A stretch of DNA of 64,000 nucleotides. It comes from Lentzea xinjiangensis (GTDB taxonomy: Bacteria > Actinomycetota > Actinomycetes > Mycobacteriales > Pseudonocardiaceae). The notes beneath the pieces were generated by a model that had not been told where the DNA came from, made no database searches, and worked only from the letters and a program-made list of their open reading frames with translations. The translations under genes and the position numbers were made by a program. The stretch spans positions 45,088 through 109,087 of the forward strand of contig NZ_FOFR01000027.1 in assembly GCF_900110955.1 (NCBI RefSeq), read 5' to 3'. Positions 8,303 to 16,882 of the stretch are shown here, piece by piece. The stretch's first letter is position 1. Every line of letters starts with the position of its first letter.

Positions 8303-9654
8303 CCGCCTCCTGCGCGGCCGTGGCCGTCGCCGCACTGGTGGTCGCGCCGAACGCCTTCGCCGCCGACGCGATCACCGCCCAGTACCGGACCAGCGCGTCC
8401 GGTGCCACCGCCGACCAGGTCGAGCCCTGGCTCAAGCTGGTCAACTCCGGCACCACGAGCGTGCCGCTGTCCGAGATCAAGGTCCGCTACTACTTCAGGA
8501 GCGAAGCCCCGGACGTGGGCTACCGCTTCGCCTGCTCGTGGGCGGTGCGCGGCTGCGGCAACGTCACCGGCCAGTTCGGCACCCTGACCGGCGGCCCTGC
8601 CGACCGCTACCTGGAGGTCGGCTTCACCTCCGGCGCGGGCACGCTGAACCCCGGCGCCGACTCGGGCGACCTGCAACTGCGGTTCCACCGCACGAACTGG
8701 GGCCCCATCACGCAGACCGACGACTACTCGTTCCGCGGCGAGAGCACGTACTCGGCGTGGAACCGCGTGGCCGTCTACCGCGGCGGCACCCTGCTGTGGG
8801 GAACGCCGCCCGGCGGCACCGCGCCGACCACGACGACCACCACGTCGGCGCCGCCGAACCCCAACGGCCCCAAGATGTTCGACGACTTCAGCTACACGAG
8901 TTCGAGCGACTCCCGCATCGGCCAGCGCGGCTGGACCGTCCGCTCGGGCGCCGGCGGCCCCGGTGTGCCGGGCGCGGAGTGGGACCCGTCGCGGGTGACG
9001 TTCCCGACCGTCGACGGCCAGAAGGTCATGCGCCTCGACTCGTGGAACAACGGTTCCGCCGCGCGCCAGACGGAGATGTTCCACCAGCGGAAGTTCTTCG
9101 AGGGCACCTACGCGTCGAGGGTGAAGTTCAGCGACGCGCCGGTGTTCGGCCCGGACGGCGACCACGTCGTGCAGACGTTCTTCACCATCACCCCGCTCAA
9201 CGCGCCGATGGAGCCGAACTACGGCGAGATCGACTTCGAGTACCTGCCCAACGGCGGCTGGGGCGAGCCGGCCAACGTCATGTACGAGACCACCTGGGAG
9301 ACCTACCAGAACGAGCCGTGGGTCGCCGACAACATCCACAACCTGCAGCGCCAGAGCTACTCCGGCTGGCACGACCTGGTCTTCACGGTCAGCGGCGGGC
9401 GAGTGAAGTACTACATCGACGGCAACCTGGTCGCCGACCACGGCGACAAGTACTACCCCGAGACGCCGATGTCGATCAACTTCAACCTGTGGTTCATCTC
9501 CGGCGGGCTGCAGGGCAGCTCGGCTGAGCGGGCCTACCAGCAGGAGGTCGACTACGTGTACTTCGCCAAGGACCAGGTGCTGAGCCCGGCCCAGGTGAGG
9601 ACGGCGGTGCAGGACTACCGCAACGCGGGCGTCGCGCACGTCGACAACGTCTGA
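8287..9654 (+). CDS. Secreted CBM3 plus GH16-like carbohydrate-active protein
   Basis: 455 residues. A Sec signal peptide (about 1-28, cleavage after AFA) is followed by a family 3 carbohydrate-binding module (to ~residue 170, with LKLVNSGTTSVPLSEIKVRYY and TQTDDYSF), a Thr-rich linker (TTTTTTSAPP), and a beta-sandwich domain with GEIDFEYL, the E-x-D-x-E pattern of GH16 hydrolases, plus a lectin-like strand GGRVKYYIDGNLVAD. The start is taken as TTG 8287 because GAGGAGAG precedes it; the gene overlaps the hexosaminidase end by 16 nt and is likely co-transcribed. CBM3 normally binds cellulose or chitin. The substrate of the second domain is unknown. Confidence 0.8.
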   Translation: MRALLAASCAAVAVAALVVAPNAFAADAITAQYRTSASGATADQVEPWLKLVNSGTTSVPLSEIKVRYYFRSEAPDVGYRFACSWAVRGCGNVTGQFGTLTGGPADRYLEVGFTSGAGTLNPGADSGDLQLRFHRTNWGPITQTDDYSFRGESTYSAWNRVAVYRGGTLLWGTPPGGTAPTTTTTTSAPPNPNGPKMFDDFSYTSSSDSRIGQRGWTVRSGAGGPGVPGAEWDPSRVTFPTVDGQKVMRLDSWNNGSAARQTEMFHQRKFFEGTYASRVKFSDAPVFGPDGDHVVQTFFTITPLNAPMEPNYGEIDFEYLPNGGWGEPANVMYETTWETYQNEPWVADNIHNLQRQSYSGWHDLVFTVSGGRVKYYIDGNLVADHGDKYYPETPMSINFNLWFISGGLQGSSAERAYQQEVDYVYFAKDQVLSPAQVRTAVQDYRNAGVAHVDNV

Positions 9655-9659
9655 TCGTG

Positions 9660-9690
9660 CCGCCCTGGGCCCCGCGTGGGCCCAGGGCGG
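9660..9690 (+). terminator. Strong hairpin terminator of the das operon
   Basis: A 13-bp perfect stem (CCGCCCTGGGCC-type arms at 9660-9672 and 9678-9690) with a 5-nt loop starts 5 bp after the stop codon of the CBM3 gene. Confidence 0.8.
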
Positions 9691-10068
9691 TCATCGCGGT
9701 TCAGCGGACGCACGCGGCGTGAGCGGGAAAGCGCCGTAGAACCCCGGTCCGTTCGCGCGCATCGCATTCATGCCGCGGGCGGGCGCTCGCGCACCGGGCG
9801 GACCAGTCCGACCGAGGGCAGCGCTTCGACGTTCGCAAGAGGATGACCGGACGGCCGGTGGAGCTTGCCGGTGCCCCCTGATCGCACACCGGGGCCGCAA
9901 GCCGGTAGTGGTTGCGAGATACCGGTTCATCACGGTGTTGCCGGTTCGGGTCCTGGTGCGGGATCGGGGCGATCGTGTAGGTGAAGTGTGGAGGTTGTCG
10001 CTGTCATCGCGGATCCGATGCCGCCAAAGTGACGCGGGTCGGAAAGGCGACCAACGGAGGGGACAGCG
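9691..10068. other. Gene-free stretch
   Basis: About 380 bp between the das terminator and the next secreted-protein gene. Open frames on the minus strand here lack ribosome sites and family features. The last 100 bp probably carry the promoter of the downstream gene. No repeat or RNA-like structure is convincing. Confidence 0.5.
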
Positions 10069-10575
10069 ATGTCTTTCAAGAGACGAGCCATGCGGAGCGG
10101 AGCGACGGCCGCCGGGATCGCCCTGGCGCTGGCGCTGGTCACGCCGGCCGTGGCGGAGACGAACGGCGGTGTCCGGTTCGATGGTGGGCGGGCTTCCGCG
10201 GCACCGGTATCGCCCGTGGGGATCACCGCGACCATCATCAACCGGGAGCCGGTGCCCGCCAACGGCAGGGTCAACTGCTTCAACTACTGGGGGACGTTCA
10301 AGGCCGGCACGTACGTCATCGTCGTCGACTGGGCGACCAGCGCCAACCACGAGTGCTTCGGCATCGCGCCCGACCGCACGATCTGGCACGCCTGGCCCGG
10401 TTCAGGCGGCTGGAGGGTCATGCCCGGCAATGGCCGCGCCGACTTCGTCGACACCGTCGGGGAAGACAGCACAACCGGGCGGCGCCAGGTCTCGGTCTGG
10501 GTCGTCAACTCCGGGTACTGGTGCCAGGACTACTGGCCCACCAAGTGGACTGCCTCGTGGTACCGCTGCGCTTGA
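10069..10575 (+). CDS. Small secreted protein of unknown function
   Basis: 168 residues. A Sec signal peptide (basic MSFKRRAMRS, hydrophobic ALALALVTP, cleavage after AVA near residue 29) leads to a mature domain rich in Trp and aromatic residues with four Cys (in RVNCFNYW, HECFGI, YWCQDYW and WYRCA), compatible with two disulfides. The start is supported by ACGGAGGGGA upstream. I do not recognise the family. The gene is monocistronic and followed by a modest GGGGGC/GCCCCC hairpin at 10603-10623. Confidence 0.65.
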   Translation: MSFKRRAMRSGATAAGIALALALVTPAVAETNGGVRFDGGRASAAPVSPVGITATIINREPVPANGRVNCFNYWGTFKAGTYVIVVDWATSANHECFGIAPDRTIWHAWPGSGGWRVMPGNGRADFVDTVGEDSTTGRRQVSVWVVNSGYWCQDYWPTKWTASWYRCA

Positions 10576-11341
10576 GAGGTTGACGGATCGAGCCGTTGCC
10601 GTGGGGGCCGGTCCCGTGCCCCCGCGGCCGGCTGGTCCCGTCGCGGCGTGACACCACCGGATCCGCCAGTTGATCCGGGCCTTCGCACGTGTTGTCCGGA
10701 CCTGCCCGCCGGGCCGCAGGGCGGCCGCGATCCGGGGCGCCCACGGCAAGATCGGGGTGTTGTTCCGCGCACGTCGTTACCCGAGCCGGTGGTAGGCGAG
10801 CGGTTCCGGAAAGCAGCTCGGCCGTGAACGCGCAGCGCCGTATCGGGATGTGGGCTGATCAGCAGGACCGTCGGGACGCGGCGTGCGGATGATGTCGCGC
10901 TCTCGCACCTGCGCTCGTCGGATGCGTTTCCGGGACCACCTCCACGCCGGCTTCACCGCCGACTGGGAGACCGCCTGCACGCAACCCGAAGCGCGAAGTG
11001 CGCTCCCTCTGGCTGTGTCGTGTCCGGCCGGAAGAGGACAGCGGTAGCTCTGCCGGCCCCTTCAGACATACTCTCGCCGTGGTGCTCGTGCCCGTCGTGT
11101 CCGCGCCAACGCACGGCCGAGGCGCTCACGGCGTAGACCTCCTGATCCGCTCGGGGACGAGGTGTCGTGCTCCTCCGGCCGGACCGCGATGTCGACCGTG
11201 CTCAGCACCGACGTGAAAGGCGGCCGTACCCGTTCCACCTCTGGTGCCTGCGGCGACTGCAGCCTGACCGGTGATCTCCGATCGGCCAACGGCAGAGGGG
11301 GAGCAATTGCTGGGCTTCGTCGACACTCGCGCCCGTGCCTG
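10576..11341. other. Gene-poor stretch
   Basis: About 770 bp without a convincing gene. A weak GC hairpin (10601-10625) could terminate the preceding gene. Short frames on both strands lack ribosome sites and typical third-position GC bias over any length. It leads into the decayed gene that follows, so it may be eroded coding DNA. Confidence 0.45.
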
Positions 11342-12168
11342 GTGGGCACCGTGGTAGGCCTGGTCCCATACCTGCTGGTACTGGTCCTTGTCCTCGTTTT
11401 GGGCGTCTGCTACTGGCGGTGGCGGCCGGAGCCACCCGACCCGGCGGTGCTGGCCCGCATCGCGGAAACGCAGGCGCTGTTCCGCGAGGGAAGCAGACTC
11501 CTCAAGGAGGACGGCAACTGGTCGGACCGGCATCGGGCTCGCGACATCTTCAGCAAGCTGCGCCGTGTCGACCTCGGCACCTATCTCGCCGCGCTGTCCG
11601 CCATCGTCCGGGAGCCGGCGCTGGACCACGGGGCGGTGGTGGTGGCGCTGAAGGTGGGCAGGCCCGGCTCCGAGGACGTCATGCTGGAGGCCCTGCGCCG
11701 CAACCGGCAGATCTGGCTGACGGAGCACTATCTCAACTCCGGATCACCCGACCTGTACCACGGCGCCGTCAAATGGGTAGCGCGGCGCAATTGCAGAATG
11801 TCCACACGACCGGGCGGGCTGGGCTCGGCGTGGGGGCAGTTCTGAGCCGTCACCGCGCGGGAAGACAGGGTGCTCGTGGGTGCGCGGACCGGTGCGGCGT
11901 CCGAGGACCTCGTCGGGCGGTGGGCCGGCGTCCCGCCGCCCGCATCCCGGCCGAGAAGGCCGTCGAGGCGCAGGACGACCCGATCCGCGTGCCCCACCGG
12001 GGCGAGTGGCACGCGGAGCTCGCGGATCTTCTCCGCGAGAAGAGCAGGCCGAACCGGATTCATGCGGAACCGGACACGTGGCGGACCGCATCCGATCTCC
12101 TCAGCCCCTCCGGCCGGGGGCGACTGGCCCGTGCGGTGCCGACGCTGCGTCGGGAGCGGCTCACTTGA
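11342..12168 (+). pseudogene. Decayed membrane-anchored protein gene
   Basis: From about 11342 one frame encodes a transmembrane helix (PYLLVLVLVLVLGVCYW) and a helical soluble domain (IAETQALFREGSRLLKEDG, then MLEALRRNRQIWLTEHYL). It hits a TGA at 11843, yet codon use typical of the genome continues in that same frame after the stop (VLVGARTGAASEDLVGRWAG) and then shifts to another frame from about 11945 (EWHAELADLLREKSRP up to 12168). I infer one gene broken by a stop and at least one frameshift. An intact short gene ending at 11845 is the alternative. Function unknown. Confidence 0.45.
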
Positions 12169-12769
12169 GCAGCAGGCGCACCGTCAGTTCGAGCCGGTTC
12201 GCGACGTCGGTGGCCGTCGCCCGCCGGGTGACCCACGCGACCAGGTTCGAGAGCCACACGTCGCCGATCACGCGGGCGATGGCCTTCTGCTCGTCGGTCG
12301 GCGGCTCGTCGCTCATCGCCTTCGTGAACATGCTCTCCATCAGCCAGGCGACCCGGTCGACCTCGGCGCCCGCGGAGGCGTCGGCGAAGGTGAACGCACG
12401 CGTCATCGCCTCGGTGAGGTGCGGGTTGCGCTGCAGGCCGCGGGTGATGCGGCCGAGGACGAACAGCACGCGCTCGTAGGCGCTGTCGCCGGGGACCGTG
12501 GTGCGGTCCATCTTCTCCTGGGCGCGCTCCAGCTCCACCGCGAGGCTCGACACGAGCAGGTGGACCTTCGACGGGAAGTAGCGGTACAACGTGCCCAGCG
12601 CGACGTCGGCCCTGTCCGCGACGGCGCGCATCTGCACGGCGTCGAACCCGCCCTTGGACGCCAGCGCGATGGTCGCGTCGACGATCCTCTTGCGCCGCTC
12701 GCGCTGGGCGGCGGAGCTGAGCTCCTCGCCCGCCATGAGGGCGTCCGTGCGCGACTTCGAAGGTGACAC
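12161..12769 (-). CDS. kstR: TetR-family repressor KstR of cholesterol catabolism
   Basis: 202 residues. The N-terminal HTH shows AQRERRKRIVDATIALASKGG, VQMRAVADRADVALGTLYRY and FPSKVHLLVS, nearly identical to mycobacterial KstR (Rv3574). The C-terminal half matches too: RNPHLTEAMTRAFTFADASA and ARVIGDVWLSNLVAWVTRRA. KstR represses side-chain and ring A/B steroid genes and is released by 3-oxo-cholestenoyl-CoA-type thioesters. The GTG at 12769 is chosen because AGGAGG lies 9 nt upstream; a downstream ATG (12736) has no ribosome site. It is divergent from fadE34 across a perfect KstR box, as Rv3574 is beside Rv3573c. Confidence 0.95.
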   Translation of the reverse strand: MSPSKSRTDALMAGEELSSAAQRERRKRIVDATIALASKGGFDAVQMRAVADRADVALGTLYRYFPSKVHLLVSSLAVELERAQEKMDRTTVPGDSAYERVLFVLGRITRGLQRNPHLTEAMTRAFTFADASAGAEVDRVAWLMESMFTKAMSDEPPTDEQKAIARVIGDVWLSNLVAWVTRRATATDVANRLELTVRLLLK

Positions 12770-12850
12770 GGAGATGATCCTCCTGAAACGTGTTGCAGCA
12801 GCTTTCCCATAGTACTCGATCGGTTTCTCGGGCATGATCTGTTGCCGGAA

Positions 12851-12866
12851 ATAGAACACGTTCTAT
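12851..12866. promoter_or_regulatory. KstR box between kstR and fadE34
   Basis: ATAGAACACGTTCTAT is a perfect 16-bp palindrome containing TAGAACACGTTCTA, fitting the KstR pattern TnnAACnnGTTnnA exactly. It lies 82 bp upstream of the kstR start and 30 bp upstream of the fadE34 GTG, so it would autoregulate kstR and control the fadE34 operon. Confidence 0.92.
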
Positions 12867-12895
12867 AAACTTCTTCATGTACTGGAGGAGGCAGC

Positions 12896-14788
12896 GTGCC
12901 GATCGCCACGACCGGGGAACAGCGAACGTTGCGGGACAGCGTGGACGCGGCCCGGGGCAGGTGGGCCGATCTCGTCGGCGTCGGCTTCTTCGAGGTGACG
13001 CGGGAGGGCGGCACGGTCGCCGATCTCGCGGTGATGCTGGAGCGTGCGGCCGAGAACCTGGTGCCGGGGCCGTTGCTGCCCACGGCACTCGTGTCCGTGC
13101 TGTTCCCGGACTTCGAGGGGGTGGCGGGCTTCGGGTTCTCGCCGCGGCACGTGGTGGGGGCGGCCGAGGCCACGCACGTCCTGGTCGAGCAGGACGGGTG
13201 GGTGCTCGCGCCGGTCGAGCAGGTCACCGCGCTCGAGTCCGTCGACCTGTCCCGTTCGCTGGGGTCGGTGGTCGTCGGCGCCGGGCGGGAGGTCGAGGAC
13301 CCGACCGACCTCGCCGTCACGTTGATGGCGGCCGAGGCGAGCGGTGTGGCCACGTGGTGCCTGAACACCGCTGTGGAACACGCCGGGCAACGCCGCCAGT
13401 TCGGGCGCGTCATCGGGTCGTTCCAGGCCGTGAAGCACCTCTGCGTGGAGATGCTGTGCCGGGCGGAGCAGGCGAGCTCGGTGGCGTGGGACGCGGCCCG
13501 GTCGGTGGGGGAGGACGAACATCCGCTGGCCGCCGCGGTCGCCGCCGCCGTCGGGTTCGACGCGGCGGTCCGCAACGCCAAGGACTGCATCCAGGTCCTG
13601 GGTGGCATCGGGTTCACCTGGGAGCACGACGCCCACCGCTACCTGCGGCGGGCCCTGGCGTTGCACCAGCTCGCCGGCGGGGTCGCGCGGTGGCGCCTGC
13701 GCGTGGCGGAACTGGCGCTGGCCGGGGCGCGCCGATCGCTCGACGTCCGGGTCGAGTCCGATCCGGAGGTGCGCGCGTTCGCCGAGGAGATCGCCGCGCT
13801 CGACCCCGCCGCCCAACGCGAACGGCTGGCCCGCAGCGGTTTCCTGGTGCCGCACTGGCCGAAGCCGTACGGGCAGGACGCCGATCCCAAGCGGCAGGTG
13901 GTCGTCGACGCCGAGTTCGCCCGCGCCGGGGTGCGCAGGCCGGACCTGGTCATCGGTGGCTGGGCGGGGCCGACGATCCTGCGGCACGGCACCGCGGAGC
14001 AGCAGGAACGGTTCGTGGGCCCGACGTTGCGCGGCGAGATCACGTGGTGCCAGCTGTTCAGCGAACCGGAGGCGGGGTCGGACCTGGCGTCGTTGCGCAC
14101 CAGGGCCGTCAGGGTGGACGGTGGCTGGCGGCTCACCGGGCAGAAGGTGTGGACGTCGCTCGCGCACCAGGCCGACTGGGCGATCTGCCTGGCCCGCACG
14201 GACTCCGAGGTCCCGAAGCACAAGGGCATCACCTACTTCCTGGTCGACATGCGTGCTGACGGTCTCGACGTGCGGCCGTTGCGGGAGATCACCGGTGACG
14301 CGCGGTTCAACGAGGTCTTCCTCGACGACGTGTTCGTGCCGGACGACTGCGTGGTCGGCGAGGTGAACAACGGTTGGCGGCTCGCGCGCACGACCCTGGC
14401 CAACGAACGCGTCGCGATGGGGTCGTCGCTGGGCGAGCCGCTGGAACGGGTCCTGAGGTCCCCCGCCGCGGCGAGTCACCCGGAACGACTGGGCGCCCTG
14501 GTCGCCCAAGGGCTCGCGGTGTCGGTGCTGGACCTGCGGGCGAGCCTGCGAGTGCTGGACGGGCAGGAGCCGGGCGCGGAGTCCAGCGTGCGCAAGCTGG
14601 TCGGCGTGCGGCAGCGGCAGGACGTGGCGGAGTTCGCCGTCGACCTGCTCGGACCGGACGGCGCCGTCGCGAGCGAGCAGATGTACGAGTTCCTGCTGTC
14701 GCGGTGCCTGAGCATCGCGGGCGGGACGACGCAGGTGCTGATGAACCTGGCAGGTGAACGCGTTCTCGGTCTACCGAGGGAGCTTTGA
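12896..14788 (+). CDS. fadE34: Tandem-domain acyl-CoA dehydrogenase FadE34 (ChsE3-type)
   Basis: 630 residues with two acyl-CoA dehydrogenase units. The first (about 1-290) contains RQFGRVIGSFQAVKH and GGIGFTWEHDAHRYL. The second (about 300-630) contains FSEPEAGSDLASLRTRA, LTGQKVWTSLAHQADW and the C-terminal IAGGTTQVLMNLAGERVLG. In mycobacteria FadE34 dehydrogenates the five-carbon side-chain CoA thioester of cholesterol or bile acids. Identity rests on the tandem layout and on adjacency to kstR. The GTG at 12896 follows GGAGGAGG. At 630 residues it is shorter than the ~710 of the mycobacterial protein; the first unit's N-terminal helical domain is reduced. Confidence 0.88.
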   Translation: MPIATTGEQRTLRDSVDAARGRWADLVGVGFFEVTREGGTVADLAVMLERAAENLVPGPLLPTALVSVLFPDFEGVAGFGFSPRHVVGAAEATHVLVEQDGWVLAPVEQVTALESVDLSRSLGSVVVGAGREVEDPTDLAVTLMAAEASGVATWCLNTAVEHAGQRRQFGRVIGSFQAVKHLCVEMLCRAEQASSVAWDAARSVGEDEHPLAAAVAAAVGFDAAVRNAKDCIQVLGGIGFTWEHDAHRYLRRALALHQLAGGVARWRLRVAELALAGARRSLDVRVESDPEVRAFAEEIAALDPAAQRERLARSGFLVPHWPKPYGQDADPKRQVVVDAEFARAGVRRPDLVIGGWAGPTILRHGTAEQQERFVGPTLRGEITWCQLFSEPEAGSDLASLRTRAVRVDGGWRLTGQKVWTSLAHQADWAICLARTDSEVPKHKGITYFLVDMRADGLDVRPLREITGDARFNEVFLDDVFVPDDCVVGEVNNGWRLARTTLANERVAMGSSLGEPLERVLRSPAAASHPERLGALVAQGLAVSVLDLRASLRVLDGQEPGAESSVRKLVGVRQRQDVAEFAVDLLGPDGAVASEQMYEFLLSRCLSIAGGTTQVLMNLAGERVLGLPREL

Positions 14789-15765
14789 TGGACTTCGAGC
14801 TCGACGAGACCCAGCGGGAGATCGCCGCACTGGCGGCCGACGTGCTCGGGAGGGAGGGCGACGCACCCTGGAAGGCGCTGGGGGAGGCCGGGTTGCTGGC
14901 CCTCGCCGTTCCGCAACGGCTCGGTGGCGACGGGCTCGGCCTGCTGGAGACGGCCGTGCTGCTCACCGAGGTCGGCCGCCGGGCGGTCGGCGTGCCCGCG
15001 CTCGCGACCCTCGCGTTGGGCGTGCTGCCGATCGCGCTGTACGGGACGCGAGAGCAGCAGGACGAGGTGTTGCCGCTGGTCACCGAACAGCACGGGGCGC
15101 TGACAGCGGCGCTGAGCGAGCCGTCCGCCCCACTACCGGTCGTGCCGGGCACCACCGCGGGACCGGACGGGATCACCGGCACGAAGATCAACGTCCAGCA
15201 GGCCGCCACGGCTCGGCGGATCCTGGTCACCGCCACGGCGGAGGACGGGCCCGGCGTCTTCGTGGTCGACCCCGCGCGACCTGGGGTGTCCATTTCGGAC
15301 GGGTCGGTGCGGTTCGAGGGCGCGCGCGGTGAACCGCTGCGAGCCGGTGCGGCCGAAGCCATCCGCAGGTTCGCGCTGGCAGGAGCCTGCGCGGTCGCGG
15401 ACGGCGTCCTGGCGGGAGCACTCGAACTGACCGTGCGCCACGTCGGCACCCGCCACCAGTTCGGCAAGCCCCTGGCCACGTTCCAGGCCGCCGCGTCACT
15501 GGTCGCGGACGTCTACATCGCCGCACGCACCCTCCACCTGGCCGCGGTGGCTGCCTGCTGGAGCCTCGACGACGCGGACCTCGACATCGCCGCCTACTGG
15601 CTCGCCGCGGAAGCCCTCCCCGCCGTCCACGCGTGCCACCACCTGCACGGCGGGCTCGGCCTCGACATCACCTACCCGATGCACCGGTACTACGGCATGG
15701 CCAAGGAGCTGACGCGGTTCGTCGGCGGAGTGGAGCACCGCTTGGGAGCCATCGATGTTCATTGA
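14788..15765 (+). CDS. fadE28: Acyl-CoA dehydrogenase subunit FadE28 (ChsE1-like)
   Basis: 325 residues. A small acyl-CoA dehydrogenase-fold subunit whose C-terminal half has HQFGKPLATFQAAASLVAD and HHLHGGLGLDITYP. In the cholesterol pathway ChsE1 and ChsE2 form an alpha2beta2 enzyme that dehydrogenates the three-carbon side-chain thioester. ATG 14788 overlaps the fadE34 stop by one base; a TTG directly before it is less likely. The assignment relies on gene order, which matches fadE28-fadE29-chsH2-chsH1-ltp2 of Mycobacterium and Rhodococcus. Confidence 0.85.
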   Translation: MDFELDETQREIAALAADVLGREGDAPWKALGEAGLLALAVPQRLGGDGLGLLETAVLLTEVGRRAVGVPALATLALGVLPIALYGTREQQDEVLPLVTEQHGALTAALSEPSAPLPVVPGTTAGPDGITGTKINVQQAATARRILVTATAEDGPGVFVVDPARPGVSISDGSVRFEGARGEPLRAGAAEAIRRFALAGACAVADGVLAGALELTVRHVGTRHQFGKPLATFQAAASLVADVYIAARTLHLAAVAACWSLDDADLDIAAYWLAAEALPAVHACHHLHGGLGLDITYPMHRYYGMAKELTRFVGGVEHRLGAIDVH

Positions 15766-16882
15766 CCTCACCGCGGCACAACGCAAACTGCGCGACGAGC
15801 TTCGCGAGTACTTCGCGAACGTCATGACCGCCGGCGAACGCGAGGCCATGCTCACCGAACGGCACGGCGAGACCTACCGCGAGCTGGTCCGCAGGCTCGG
15901 CCGGGACGGACGGCTCGGCGTCGGCTGGCCGCGGGAGTACGGCGGGCTGGGGTTCGGGCCGGTCGAGCAGCAGATCTTCGTCAACGAGGCCGCTCGCGCG
16001 GACGTCCCGCTGCCGTACGTGACGCTGCAGACCGTCGGGCCGACGCTGCAGAGGTTCGGGACGCAGGAGCAGAAGGACTTCTTCCTGCCGAGGATCCTCA
16101 AGGGCGACCTCCACTTCGCCATCGGCTACACCGAACCGGACGCCGGTACGGACCTGGCGGCGTTGCGCACCAAGGCAGTGAAGGAAGACGACCACTACGT
16201 CGTGAACGGCCAGAAGACGTTCACGACCGGCGGCCACGACGCGGACTACGTGTGGTTGGCCTGCCGCACAGGGGCGCCGGACTCGCGGCACAAGGGCATC
16301 ACGATCCTCGTCGTCGACACCACCGGCCCCGGCTACTCGTGGACGCCGATCATCACCTGCGACGGCGCGCACCACGTGAACGCCACCTACTACAACGACG
16401 TCCAGGTGCCCGAGTCCCGCAGGGTCGGCGAGGAGAACGAGGGCTGGCGCCTGATCACGACCCAGCTCAACCACGAACGCGTGATGCTCGGCCCGTCCGG
16501 GCGGATCGGCGCGCTGGTGGAACGGGTCCACGGCTGGGCCTCCGGACGCGGGTTGCTCGCCGAACCGGACGTGCGCAGGGCACTGGCCGAGGCGCGCGCC
16601 GTCGTGCGGGTGAACGAGCTGCTCAACTGGCAGGTCGCGAGCGGGGACGTGGAGGTCGCGGACGCCAGTGCCACCAAGGTGTTCGCCGCGGAACGGACCC
16701 AGCGCGTCGGCAGGCTGCTGGAGGAGCTCGTCGGACGCCACGGCGCCGACGCGGAGCTGGTCCGGTGGCTGGACGTGCAGGCGCGGCGCAACCTGGTGCT
16801 GACCTTCGGCGGGGGAGTGAACGAGATCCAGCGGGAGCTGATCGCGAACATCGGGCTCGGACTGCCGCGGGTGGTGCGATGA
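15755..16882 (+). CDS. fadE29: Acyl-CoA dehydrogenase subunit FadE29 (ChsE2-like)
   Basis: 375 residues of acyl-CoA dehydrogenase fold: the substrate/FAD segment IGYTEPDAGTDLAALRTKAV, the middle domain VVNGQKTFTTGG, and the C-terminal GGGVNEIQRELIANIGLGLPR-like end. It overlaps fadE28 by 11 nt, consistent with a stoichiometric partner subunit. Together they introduce the double bond into the propionate side chain of the C22 steroid CoA thioester. The following gene starts inside its stop codon. Confidence 0.88.
   Translation: MFIDLTAAQRKLRDELREYFANVMTAGEREAMLTERHGETYRELVRRLGRDGRLGVGWPREYGGLGFGPVEQQIFVNEAARADVPLPYVTLQTVGPTLQRFGTQEQKDFFLPRILKGDLHFAIGYTEPDAGTDLAALRTKAVKEDDHYVVNGQKTFTTGGHDADYVWLACRTGAPDSRHKGITILVVDTTGPGYSWTPIITCDGAHHVNATYYNDVQVPESRRVGEENEGWRLITTQLNHERVMLGPSGRIGALVERVHGWASGRGLLAEPDVRRALAEARAVVRVNELLNWQVASGDVEVADASATKVFAAERTQRVGRLLEELVGRHGADAELVRWLDVQARRNLVLTFGGGVNEIQRELIANIGLGLPRVVR

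Noticed and set aside
9660..9690. Hairpin considered as a small RNA
   Set aside because: Position 5 bp after a stop codon and perfect GC stem are explained by transcription termination.
9691..10389. Minus-strand open frames opposite the secreted protein at 10069
   Set aside because: No ribosome site, low-complexity Arg/Pro/Gly composition, antisense to a gene with a clear signal peptide.
10777..10980. Minus-strand 67-codon frame in the gene-poor stretch
   Set aside because: No ribosome site, no recognisable family and no hydrophobic or secretion features.
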